Shown: positions 35,585-43,249 of the stretch, one piece after another
Layout of the letters: the number at the start of each line of letters is the position of its first letter
Position numbering within the stretch: position 1 is the first letter of the stretch
Assembly (NCBI RefSeq): GCF_021065005.1
Contig: NZ_CP069247.1
Location: forward strand, 525,968-589,967
Length of the DNA: 64,000 nt
From: Candidatus Gromoviella agglomerans
GTDB taxonomy: Bacteria; Pseudomonadota; Alphaproteobacteria; CAJXXZ01; G021065005
Direction: 5' to 3'
Made by a program: the position numbers and the translations under genes
Notes under the pieces: model-generated
The model's input: only the letters and a program-made list of their open reading frames with translations
Database searches by the model: none
Told to the model about the DNA's origin: nothing

Positions 35585-35804
35585 ACAGTTTAAGTTTGTT
35601 TTGACTAAATGAATGAAATGCACAGTTTAAGTTTGTTTTGACTAAATGAATGAAATGCACAGTTTAAGTTTGTTTTGACTAAATGAATGAAATGCACAGT
35701 TTAAGTTTGTTTTGACTAAATGAATGAAATGCACAGTTTAAGTTTGTTTTGACTAAATGAATGAAATGCACAGTTTAAGTTTGTTTTGACTAAATGAATG
35801 AAAT
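35585..35804. repeat. Six tandem copies of a 37-bp unit
   Basis: The unit starts ACAGTTTAAGTTTG and ends AATGAATGAAATGC. Copies start at 35585, 35622, 35659, 35696, 35733 and 35770. All appear identical, the last losing its final two bases. There are no variable spacers and no reading frame crosses the array. It lies just after the timA-like gene. Confidence 0.95.
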
Positions 35805-35900
35805 TTTTTGGTGTAAAACTTTCAGTCAATCTTATCTTATGAAATTTAATGAAGGTGAAAGATTTGCTTTTAATATGTGATAATTTTACGACAGTATGTT

Positions 35901-36255
35901 CTGTGTTTTATATACGGTTTGAATGTAATTAACATGAATAATCTCCTTTAAAGGATGTTTATTAATAAAAGTGATGGTTATGTTTGCAAATCTGAGTCGA
36001 TATTTTGTGTAGCTCTGTGTTTTATATACGGTTTGAATGTAATTAACATGAATAATCTCCTTTAAAGGATGTTTATTAATAAAAGTGATGGTTATGTTTG
36101 CAAATCTGAGTCGATATTTTGTGTAGCTCTGTGTTTTATATACGGTTTGAATGTAATTAACATGAATAATCTCCTTTAAAGGATGTTTATTAATAAAAGT
36201 GATGGTTATGTTTGCAAATCTGAGTCGATATTTTGTGTAGCTCTGTGTTTTATAT
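35901..36255. repeat. Three tandem copies of a 114-bp unit plus a partial fourth
   Basis: Copies start at 35901, 36015 and 36129, with 13 bases of a fourth at 36243. The copies read identically. Each holds the 12-base perfect palindrome TCCTTTAAAGGA near its middle. No coding frame runs through. The remaining sequence up to tRNA-Ser holds a degenerate repeat of about 26 bases around TTCCTGATGT (36288-36347). Confidence 0.95.
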
Positions 36256-36353
36256 GACCATTTTATTGTAGAAATTTATTAAATTTCCTGATGTGATTCA
36301 ATGCCAAGTTTTCTGATATGTTTCAATATCAATGTTCCTGATGTCTACAAAAT

Positions 36354-36440
36354 AGGGCAGAGTGGGATTCGAACCCACGAAGGAGAATACTCCTTTCTGG
36401 TTTTCAAGACCAGCACTTTCAACCACTCAGTCATCTGCCC
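36354..36440 (-). tRNA. tRNA-Ser (anticodon TGA)
   Basis: On the minus strand GGGCAGA pairs with TCTGCCC, D arm ACTGAGTGGTTGAAAGT, anticodon stem CTGGT/ACCAG with loop CTTGAAA (anticodon TGA), a long variable arm GGAG-TATT-CTCC, and T arm GTGGGTTCGAATCCCAC. The discriminator position reads U instead of the usual G. No CCA is encoded. Confidence 0.93.
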
Positions 36441-36606
36441 GTCCATCATTGTATATAATTTTATGTAATCACTCAACATTTTTATGAATGAAAGGTATTT
36501 TTGAAGTGTGTTTTTTCAATTTTAATGCTCTGCATTTTATAATGATATTTTTATATAATATATGAAGGTTTTGTAGTTTTTTTTGATTTATTAAGATTGA
36601 ACGTTG

Positions 36607-37935
36607 CTACTTCTGACTTGCAAGATCACTAATCTTATTGAAAGAGACTTCTTCTTCATCGAATTTTTCAATATTGGAAATCAAATACTGCATAAATTTA
36701 TCTCGACTTATCATATGGTAAATCTGATTGTTGTTATATTTTCCTTTTGTGATGTAATTCATAATTCGCATTTCTTGCTGAGTTATTTGTGCATGTTTGT
36801 TTATGTACCTTTGCATTAGAGTGTTGAATCTGACATTTTGCAATGCAATTTTGTCTATATCTATTTTTTTCTCATCATTCTGATCGAGCTCATTTTGGGA
36901 ATTTTCATTATCTTTGGACTTGTTTGCTTGTGTTTTATTTTTGTAGAACTCTTTTTCGTGCTGAAGCAGTTTAGAAGGTACGTCAAAAGTTAGGTTTTCA
37001 TTTAAATAATTAATAACTTCTGTTTCAACAAGTGTATTTGAGATTTGTTCTGCTCTTTTTGATAATTTTGTTTCAATGTTTTTGATGAGATCTTCAAGTT
37101 TCTCAAACCCAAGATGAGTTGCAAATTCATCATCAATTTTAAAAACCTTCCGCTTTCTAATTTCATGAACAAATATTTTATATTGCAGTGGTTTGCTCAT
37201 AAATTTTTTCATTTTTGATACATGTGGTAGACCTGCTTTGAAGATTTTGTCTAGAAAATCCGGAGGGATTGCAATGTCAATAAGTATTTCTTGTCCTTTC
37301 TTTGCTCCAATTAATTTTTCTTGAATATCTTTTACAAAATTGCCTTTTTCAGTATGAAATTTAGTTAATAACTCATTCTCTTTGCCATTTATTACCACTG
37401 ACATGTCTATTATGGCAGTATCATCTTCTTTCATTTCATAACCTTCTTCTGCTTTCTCAAATACATTTTGGTTTTTTGCCTCTTTTTCCATGATTTCTTG
37501 AGTATCTTGTTCGTTGATTTTAGCTATATACTTTTTGACACATGGAATTTTTATTTGTTCATTCATATCATTCGCAAAAGTTTCAAATGAAGCTTCAAAA
37601 ATGACTTCACTATCATTTTGGGTTTTTAGAGATATCTCAGGATCATAAGCTGGTTCATCAATGCAACAATCTTTTATAGAGCTGACAAATATATCATGTA
37701 ATTTTTCTAGACATATGCTTGAAATGTTACTAGCCAATTTCTCTCTCAGAGCCTTAATTCTAGCTTGCTTAATTTCTGTGGATAAAGATGATAAACTTTT
37801 AACTTTTCTAAATCCAGGAATTCTGGATGACATCTGTAATAGATACAAGTCTACTGCTTGATTAAGAGCCGATTGATTTTCAGAGCATAAGTATATTCTG
37901 CTTAGCTTATCTTTTTTTAGTTCCAAAACTTTCAT
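36607..37935 (-). CDS. tig: Trigger factor, ribosome-associated chaperone and peptidyl-prolyl isomerase
   Basis: Trigger factor binds the ribosome near uL23/uL29 and shields nascent chains. The 442-residue product has the ribosome-binding loop as 'IPGFRKVKSL' (family GFRxGKxP, here partly changed). A PPIase domain starts near 'EDDTAIIDMSVVINGKENELL', then 'DIAIPPDF' and a long helical C-terminal domain with 'FKIDDEFATHLGFEKLEDL'. A charged insertion rich in Asn/Glu/Lys sits near residues 345-365. The usual clpP/clpX neighbours are absent. Confidence 0.9.
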   Translation of the reverse strand: MKVLELKKDKLSRIYLCSENQSALNQAVDLYLLQMSSRIPGFRKVKSLSSLSTEIKQARIKALREKLASNISSICLEKLHDIFVSSIKDCCIDEPAYDPEISLKTQNDSEVIFEASFETFANDMNEQIKIPCVKKYIAKINEQDTQEIMEKEAKNQNVFEKAEEGYEMKEDDTAIIDMSVVINGKENELLTKFHTEKGNFVKDIQEKLIGAKKGQEILIDIAIPPDFLDKIFKAGLPHVSKMKKFMSKPLQYKIFVHEIRKRKVFKIDDEFATHLGFEKLEDLIKNIETKLSKRAEQISNTLVETEVINYLNENLTFDVPSKLLQHEKEFYKNKTQANKSKDNENSQNELDQNDEKKIDIDKIALQNVRFNTLMQRYINKHAQITQQEMRIMNYITKGKYNNNQIYHMISRDKFMQYLISNIEKFDEEEVSFNKISDLASQK

Positions 37936-38087
37936 ACTAAGTGTTCCATTCTAAAAAATATTTCCGTATTTTACTTCTTGTTTAGCTTGAAGTAAATTGC
38001 TGAAATTTATTCGTAAATTAAATTTTATTTGATTGAGTTGATTTTTATTGAATGTTACAATTACAGATTCATTAATCTTATGCAAAG

Positions 38088-38330
38088 ATGCTTGCGTATT
38101 TTACTCTGCAGTTTATTAACATAATATGCTGTGCGAATAGTACACGTTTTAAAAAAAATAGTAAACAAATTACTACCGATACAGTAAAAAATGAAATGTA
38201 TGTAAAAATTAAATCTTCGATAATAAAAAAACAAATAAAAGACAGTAATTTATCAAGTGCTTTAAGAAAAAATCTAGTAAGAAGGAGAAACAAATTAATA
38301 AAAACTATGGAATATTTAAACAAATCATAA
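38088..38330 (+). CDS. Small basic protein of unknown function upstream of ctrA
   Basis: This 80-codon frame encodes a hydrophobic N-terminal stretch (about 1-16) followed by a very Lys/Arg-rich, probably helical part ending 'ALRKNLVRRRNKLIKTMEYLNKS'. I do not recognise it. It lies 35 bases before ctrA on the same strand and has no clear ribosome-binding site. It was compared with bS20, which is instead found at 58784. It may be a real small gene or a chance frame. Confidence 0.3.
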   Translation: MLAYFTLQFINIICCANSTRFKKNSKQITTDTVKNEMYVKIKSSIIKKQIKDSNLSSALRKNLVRRRNKLIKTMEYLNKS

Positions 38331-38365
38331 TATACTGGTAGACAACGATGTTTATTCTATAGTTA

Positions 38366-39136
38366 ATGAGGATTTTATTTATCGAAGATGATAATCCAAC
38401 CGTGATGTTGGTCCAACTGATGCTGAAGTCTGAGGGATATTTGTGTGATACAGTTAATCTTGGTCTTGACAGTTTGGAAATTGCATCAATATACAATTAC
38501 GACCTGATCATATTAGATTTAATGTTGCCTGATATGGATGGATATGATGTTCTCAAAAAACTTCGCACGCAGTGTATTAACACTCCTGTTTTGATTTTGT
38601 CTGGACTAATTGATCCTGCTAACAAGGTGAAGGGATTAGAGTATGGCGCGGATGATTATTTGACAAAGCCGTTTAATAGAAATGAATTGATTGCTAGAGT
38701 TCAAAGTGTTATTCGAAGATCAAAAGGTCATTCTAGTTTAATAATAAAAATTCATAAGAATATTGTTGTTGATATGGGCGCTAGAATGGTGAGATTTGTT
38801 CCAGATGGACATCAATCTGGCGATGGTAAGGAAATTAAGCTTACATGGACTGAGTATAGTATACTGCAGTATCTATCGGTCTATATGGGAAAGGTTTTGT
38901 CTAAAGACATGCTATTGAATATGTTGTATGGTGGAATTGACGAACCAGAAGCGAAGATAATAGATGTTTTTATATGCAAGCTTAGAAAGAAGTTGTCGGT
39001 AATTGCTGGAAATGATGCTGCGGAGATAATACAAACAGTTTGGGGGCGTGGTTACGTTCTATCTAATGATTCTGTTAGGTCAGCAAATTCTAATGTCTCA
39101 AATGAAGTGTTGCAGAATCTTGATGTACAACGATAA
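38366..39136 (+). CDS. ctrA: Cell-cycle response regulator CtrA
   Basis: CtrA is the OmpR-type master regulator of the alphaproteobacterial cell cycle. The 256-residue protein has a receiver domain with acidic pocket 'IEDD', phosphorylation site Asp51 in 'DLIILDLMLPDMDGYDVL', and 'GADDYLTKPF'. Its winged-helix DNA-binding domain has 'LTWTEYSILQYLSVYMGKVLSKDMLLNMLYGGIDEPEAKIIDVFICKLRKKL' and 'TVWGRGYVL'. The 'INTPVLILSG' and 'RRSKGH' segments mark it as CtrA rather than another OmpR protein. The C-terminal tail lacks the AlaAla end used for ClpXP turnover in Caulobacter. Confidence 0.93.
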   Translation: MRILFIEDDNPTVMLVQLMLKSEGYLCDTVNLGLDSLEIASIYNYDLIILDLMLPDMDGYDVLKKLRTQCINTPVLILSGLIDPANKVKGLEYGADDYLTKPFNRNELIARVQSVIRRSKGHSSLIIKIHKNIVVDMGARMVRFVPDGHQSGDGKEIKLTWTEYSILQYLSVYMGKVLSKDMLLNMLYGGIDEPEAKIIDVFICKLRKKLSVIAGNDAAEIIQTVWGRGYVLSNDSVRSANSNVSNEVLQNLDVQR

Positions 39137-39564
39137 GAATGGCTGGTGATTGTTAGTGTTAGCAATATGTGAAGTGAAATGATTGAATTTTGATCAGTTA
39201 TAACATCGTGTGATTATATTCTCATTCGTTTTGTGATTGTATTTGTGTATTATGCTGATTTTGCTTGATTTTGTTCTGTTAAGATACACGAGTTGCAATA
39301 TATTTAACTTCAATGTCAGAGTATGTTTTTGTATAAGAAATCTCTTTTAATTTGGACTTTTGGTTTTTTAAGAAAGTAAATTATGATGATATGAATTATT
39401 TAATGCCGATTTATCAAATATCAATTTTTTGTCAAGTGTATTTCTTGGATTTATATCACCATTATATGTAAGACTTATTGGAAATACTAGTGATTAAGGA
39501 ATTTTCAGATCTAAAATACATTTTTTTGATGTAAATCATGCTTTTTGATATGGACTATTTATGA
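39137..39564. other. Gene-free stretch between ctrA and the truB remnant
   Basis: These 428 bases are T-rich with many stops in every frame. No RNA gene or repeat is evident. Because a TruB C-terminal fragment follows, the stretch may be decayed truB coding sequence, but no similarity is readable by eye. Confidence 0.4.
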
Positions 39565-39582
39565 TATCTGCCTGATAATGAG

Positions 39583-39801
39583 GTGTTGTTCGTTTTGCCA
39601 TTTGATAGTATCATGATAGGTAAACATAAGCTGAATGTTAGTGATTCTTATGCACTGAGTTTGTTGTATGGACAGAGCATTCCTTTAAATTTGTTAGTGA
39701 GATATCCTGAGCTTTTGTGTCTGAATAATGTTTTTATTGTTGTTCGACGTGTGGCGAGTGAACCTATCTTGCGGTCATTAAGTGTTTTTGTTGAAAGATA
39801 G
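39583..39801 (+). pseudogene. truB: truB remnant: C-terminal domain only
   Basis: TruB makes pseudouridine-55 in tRNA. Only a 72-codon frame remains: 'VLPFDSIMIGKHKLNVSDSYALSLLYGQSIPL', which follows the pattern of the TruB C-terminal domain ('LLP.D.AL..LP...L...EA..L..GQ'), and then 'NNVFIVVRRVASEPILRSLSVF'. The catalytic domain with its GGTAKIDKP-type motif is absent upstream. Its position directly before rpsO and pnp is the usual truB position, which supports the call. The frame opens at 39565 and GTG 39583 is a possible start, so a short product could still be made. Confidence 0.65.
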
Positions 39802-39809
39802 GAGGTATT

Positions 39810-40079
39810 ATGGTTTCTTGTACACAGTGGAAGGTTGATGTGATAAGTTCTTTTAAGTTAAGTGAGTTTGATACAGGCTCACCTGAAGTGCAGATTGCTA
39901 TTTTTACTAAGGAAATTAAGGATTTGACAGCTCATTTGTCTGTCCATAAAAAGGATAATCACTCTATGTATGGATTGGTGAAGAAAGTTAGTAAAAGAAG
40001 AAGATTGTTGAAATATCTGAAGCGAGAAAGGTTTGATTCATATACTAATCTGATAAAGAAGTTGGGTATAAGAAATTAG
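39810..40079 (+). CDS. rpsO: 30S ribosomal protein uS15
   Basis: uS15 binds the central domain of 16S rRNA. The 89-residue product has 'SEFDTGSPEVQIAIFTKEIKDLTAHLSVHKKDNHSMYGLVKKVSKRRRLLKYLKRE', a full match to the family pattern 'DTGS.EVQ...LT..I..LT.H...H..D..S..GL..LV..RR.LL.YL'. AGGAGG precedes the ATG. It sits between the truB remnant and pnp, the canonical order. Confidence 0.97.
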   Translation: MVSCTQWKVDVISSFKLSEFDTGSPEVQIAIFTKEIKDLTAHLSVHKKDNHSMYGLVKKVSKRRRLLKYLKRERFDSYTNLIKKLGIRN

Positions 40080-40298
40080 TTTCATTTTTACGTTTGAGTG
40101 TTAATAATGGCTTTTTAGTTGTTTTTATCTGCTTAAGTTGTTTTTTGAACGAAGAATTTATTTGCTTACAACAATAGATTATGGTTTTTTTTATTTTTGT
40201 TATTTATATCAATTACTCTTGTTGATTTTATATTTATATAGCTGAATATTCTAGTAATTTCTCTTATTTGTTGTATACTCGTTAAGTGTCTAAATTTT

Positions 40299-42143
40299 AT
40301 GATCGTGTTGAAGATTTTGAGAAAAGAAATGGAGTACAACGGAAAGGTTTTATCAGTTGAGACTGCGAGGATAGCTAGGAATGTTGCGTCAGTATATGCT
40401 ACTTATGGTAGGTCATCTGTTTTGTGTACGGTTTCTGTTGGGAAAGATAGAGTGGAAGATATTCAGTTTATTCCACTTAAAGTGACATATCAGGAGAAAG
40501 ATTACGCTTTTGGTCGTATTCCTGGTGGTTTTTTGAAAAGGGAGGGGCGACAATCGAATTCTGAGATATTGATCTCCAGAACAATTGATAGAATCATTCG
40601 TCCTACTATACATAAAATGTTTCGTAATGAAACACAGATTGTTTGTGAATTGAAGGATTTTGAGCAAGGTGATGATGTAGAGATATTGTCGATAATTGCA
40701 GCTGAGATTGCTATTCATATCTCACCTGTTCCTGTTGTGGATTTTGTTGCTCCGTGTAGAGTTGGTCTACTAAATGGTCATTTTACTACTACTGCTACGA
40801 ACGAGATGGATATGGTTGTTGCTGGAAATGAAGATGGCATTGTGATGTTAGAAGCTAGATTGTGCGAAGTTCCTCAGCAACAAGTTGTGAAAGCGATTGA
40901 ATTTGCCATGAATAAGATAGATGATATCTATCAATTTATTAATGATTTTGTAACAACATTTATTGATAACAGAGATAGCTTTGCTGTGCGTTACTCAAGA
41001 GATGTCGAAATTGAAGATCATCTTGATTTGTATGAAGATTTAATGCCCAAGCTTTGTGATTTATACGAGAAGCTTTATGATAAATCTTGGTATGAGTTGA
41101 ATGATGTTGATCAAGAAAGGATTTGTGATGAAATAGTAGATAAATTTCGTGAAGATTATCCTTTAAGTGTGATTAATGTTGCTATTACTGATTTTAAGAA
41201 AATTTCTATGAGGACTCTGATTTTGTCTCATAATCGAAGAATAGATGGTAGGGGAGTGAATGATATTAGAAATATTTCGTGTGATATGGGATTATTGAAA
41301 AATTCTCATGGTAGTGCGCTATTTTCTAGGGGATTTACTCAAGCATTTGTATCAGTCGTATTGGGATCTCCTGATGATTGCCAAGTTGTTGAGGAATTTG
41401 GTCTAGAAAGAAGAGAAAATTTTATGTTTCACTATAATTTTCCTCAATTTGCAGTCGGAGAAGTGAGTAAATCTGCTTCTCCTGGTAGGAGAGAAATTGG
41501 GCATGGAGCTTTAGCTAAAAAAGCAATTTCATCTGTTTTACCTGAATTCTCTGAATTTCCATACTCCATTCGAGTGGTATCTGATATTACAGAGTCTGAT
41601 GGATCATCTTCTATGGCCAGTGTTTGTGGAGCAATTTGTGCTCTAAGAAATGCAAATGTTCCTATAAAATCAAACGTTGCTGGAATTGCCATAGGTGTTG
41701 TAAGTAATGAAGATGAGTATGTTATTATTTCTGATATCAATAGTGTTGAAGATGATTTAGGAGATATGGACTTTAAGATTACTGGGACTGAAAATGGTAT
41801 TAATGCAATTCAGTTAGATGTCAAGAAGCCGATTCCTCTTGAGGTTATAATTGAAGCCATGAAATATGGTGTTATTGGATTGAAAAGCATTCTAGGAGTA
41901 ATGGATGCGATAATAGGCTATATCGAGGATTTTGATGAAAATGCTGTCATAACCAGAATAACAGTCGGAAGAGAAAAACTTAAGGAATTGATTAATCGTA
42001 AGATTTTGAGAGATATTTGTATCAAGACTGGGTGTAAGATTACTCCATTGAATGGAGATGTGATTATTTTTGGGCATCCTCTCTCAAGAAGTAATGCAAA
42101 GATGTTGATTGATGATATATTGATTGCAGATGGTGTGCAGTGA
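40299..42143 (+). CDS. pnp: Polyribonucleotide nucleotidyltransferase, lacking S1 domain
   Basis: PNPase degrades RNA 3'-5' by phosphorolysis. The 614-residue product begins 'LKILRKEMEYNGKVLSVETARIAR' and has 'YAFGRIPGGFLKREGRQSNSEILISRTIDRIIRP'. The second RNase PH domain has 'RRIDGRG', 'HGSALFSRGFTQAFV' and 'SDITESDGSSSMASVCG'. A degenerate KH-like segment ('LRDICIKTGCKITPLNGDVIIFG') follows, without a clear GxxG, and the usual S1 domain is missing; normal length is about 700. The stop lies in an 85-bp tandem duplication. Both catalytic PH domains look intact. Confidence 0.94.
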   Translation: MIVLKILRKEMEYNGKVLSVETARIARNVASVYATYGRSSVLCTVSVGKDRVEDIQFIPLKVTYQEKDYAFGRIPGGFLKREGRQSNSEILISRTIDRIIRPTIHKMFRNETQIVCELKDFEQGDDVEILSIIAAEIAIHISPVPVVDFVAPCRVGLLNGHFTTTATNEMDMVVAGNEDGIVMLEARLCEVPQQQVVKAIEFAMNKIDDIYQFINDFVTTFIDNRDSFAVRYSRDVEIEDHLDLYEDLMPKLCDLYEKLYDKSWYELNDVDQERICDEIVDKFREDYPLSVINVAITDFKKISMRTLILSHNRRIDGRGVNDIRNISCDMGLLKNSHGSALFSRGFTQAFVSVVLGSPDDCQVVEEFGLERRENFMFHYNFPQFAVGEVSKSASPGRREIGHGALAKKAISSVLPEFSEFPYSIRVVSDITESDGSSSMASVCGAICALRNANVPIKSNVAGIAIGVVSNEDEYVIISDINSVEDDLGDMDFKITGTENGINAIQLDVKKPIPLEVIIEAMKYGVIGLKSILGVMDAIIGYIEDFDENAVITRITVGREKLKELINRKILRDICIKTGCKITPLNGDVIIFGHPLSRSNAKMLIDDILIADGVQ

Positions 42144-42260
42144 AGGTCTTTGTGAATTAACTTCTTGATGTGGAAGTAATGCAAAGATGTTGATTGATGA
42201 TATATTGATTGCAGATGGTGTGCAGTGAAGGTCTTTGTGAATTAACTTCTTGATGTGGAA
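42091..42260. repeat. 85-bp tandem duplication covering the pnp stop
   Basis: The segment 42091-42175 is repeated exactly as 42176-42260. The first copy contains the last 17 codons of pnp and its TGA, and the second is non-coding. The exact identity suggests a recent event. Confidence 0.95.
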
Positions 42261-42539
42261 GTATTGATTTGTGTGAAATTGATTTTTCCATATCTCTCAA
42301 AGATTGATTTATTTCTATCAATAGATTACTTTTGTTTTATGAAAAATACCCGGATTTTTTGAGTTGTATGATTATGGAAGAAATTTTCTTCCTCTGATTG
42401 TATTTTTTGCGATTATCAGGTTGTTTATATTACATATAAATGGTTTGATCTAACATCACGAGATGTTAATGATTCAGAAAAAACTTTGTGTATATCTTGA
42501 AGAAATTTTTGGCGAGAGTTGATTTCTGGCGTTATATTC
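42261..42539. other. Gene-free stretch between pnp and an unknown gene
   Basis: With the duplicated 85-bp unit, about 396 bases after pnp carry no gene. The stretch contains a 58-base copy of part of the neighbouring 42540 gene (see the repeat at 42462). No terminator or RNA gene is evident. Confidence 0.45.
42462..42519. repeat. 58-bp direct copy of the 5' coding region of the neighbouring gene
   Basis: Bases 42462-42519 repeat 42727-42784, from GATGTTAATGATTC to GGCGAGAGT, 265 bases apart. The second copy encodes residues around 4-22 of the minus-strand unknown protein (SRQKFLQDIHKVFSESLTS). The first is an untranslated fragment downstream of that gene. Confidence 0.9.
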
Positions 42540-42794
42540 TTACTTTAATTCAGTTTCATGGGTTTGCTTCGTATTTTTTATTTGCAATTTGTCTATTGCT
42601 CTTTGGATAGAGTCGATTATTTGATCAAGGTCTTCGATAGAAATATCTTCAAATTCGATGCATGTGTCTTGATCTACGTATTTTGATATTAGTTCAAGTG
42701 CTTTGAGGCTAATATTGAGCTGACCCGATGTTAATGATTCAGAAAAAACTTTGTGTATATCTTGAAGAAATTTTTGGCGAGAGTAACTTTTCAT
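42540..42794 (-). CDS. Hypothetical acidic helical protein
   Basis: I do not recognise this 84-residue protein. It appears wholly helical, with 'LNISLKALELISKYVDQDTCIEFEDISIEDLDQIIDSIQRAIDKLQ', and has no signal or membrane segment. A 58-base part of its 5' coding region is duplicated downstream. It stands alone between pnp and an MFS gene with gene-free stretches on both sides. The retained frame despite duplication around it suggests a real gene, but this is uncertain. Confidence 0.5.
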   Translation of the reverse strand: MKSYSRQKFLQDIHKVFSESLTSGQLNISLKALELISKYVDQDTCIEFEDISIEDLDQIIDSIQRAIDKLQIKNTKQTHETELK

Positions 42795-43249
42795 TGTTTT
42801 ATGTTTATATATTGTAATTTTATGTCAATTTCCTTTTATGAATGCAAGTTTTGAAAATTTTTTTTACCATTGAACTGAAATTTTTCATATCACAAGAGGG
42901 CTATTTGTAATATTATTAGCTGTCATTGATTTACTTTATAAATAAAAATAATAGTTTGACATGTTAATATATCTATTTAACATCTGGTGTGTTTTTCAAA
43001 AGGCAGTCGAAAAGATATAATTATGGGAGTATTTTGCTTCAAATTTGTTTATGATATAAATTTGAAATCATTGACTTTTAGCTAGCGATTTAAATGGATA
43101 GTTTTTTTTGTAATGATATAGCATTAATTTCTACTAACATTTGTTGGTTTTAAAAAGATAAAGATATTGTTGCAATTCTTTTGATCGAATATTTATTAAC
43201 TATCGCAATGAAAATTGATATTAATCAATTCAATCTATCAAAAATATTA
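42795..43249. other. Gene-free AT-rich stretch
   Basis: This 455-base stretch lies upstream of the small minus-strand gene and downstream of the MFS gene. All frames are short. An isolated TTGACA near 42956 has no well-spaced -10. Nothing else is evident. Confidence 0.5.

Noticed and set aside
35585..36255. Possible CRISPR array
   Set aside because: The repeats are directly adjacent with no unique spacers, and no cas genes are in the window.
38088..38330. Considered as ribosomal protein bS20
   Set aside because: The C-terminal bS20 pattern is absent here and clearly present at 58784-59047.
42950..42990. Isolated TTGACA as a promoter
   Set aside because: No acceptable -10 element lies 16-18 bases downstream and no gene starts on that strand nearby.
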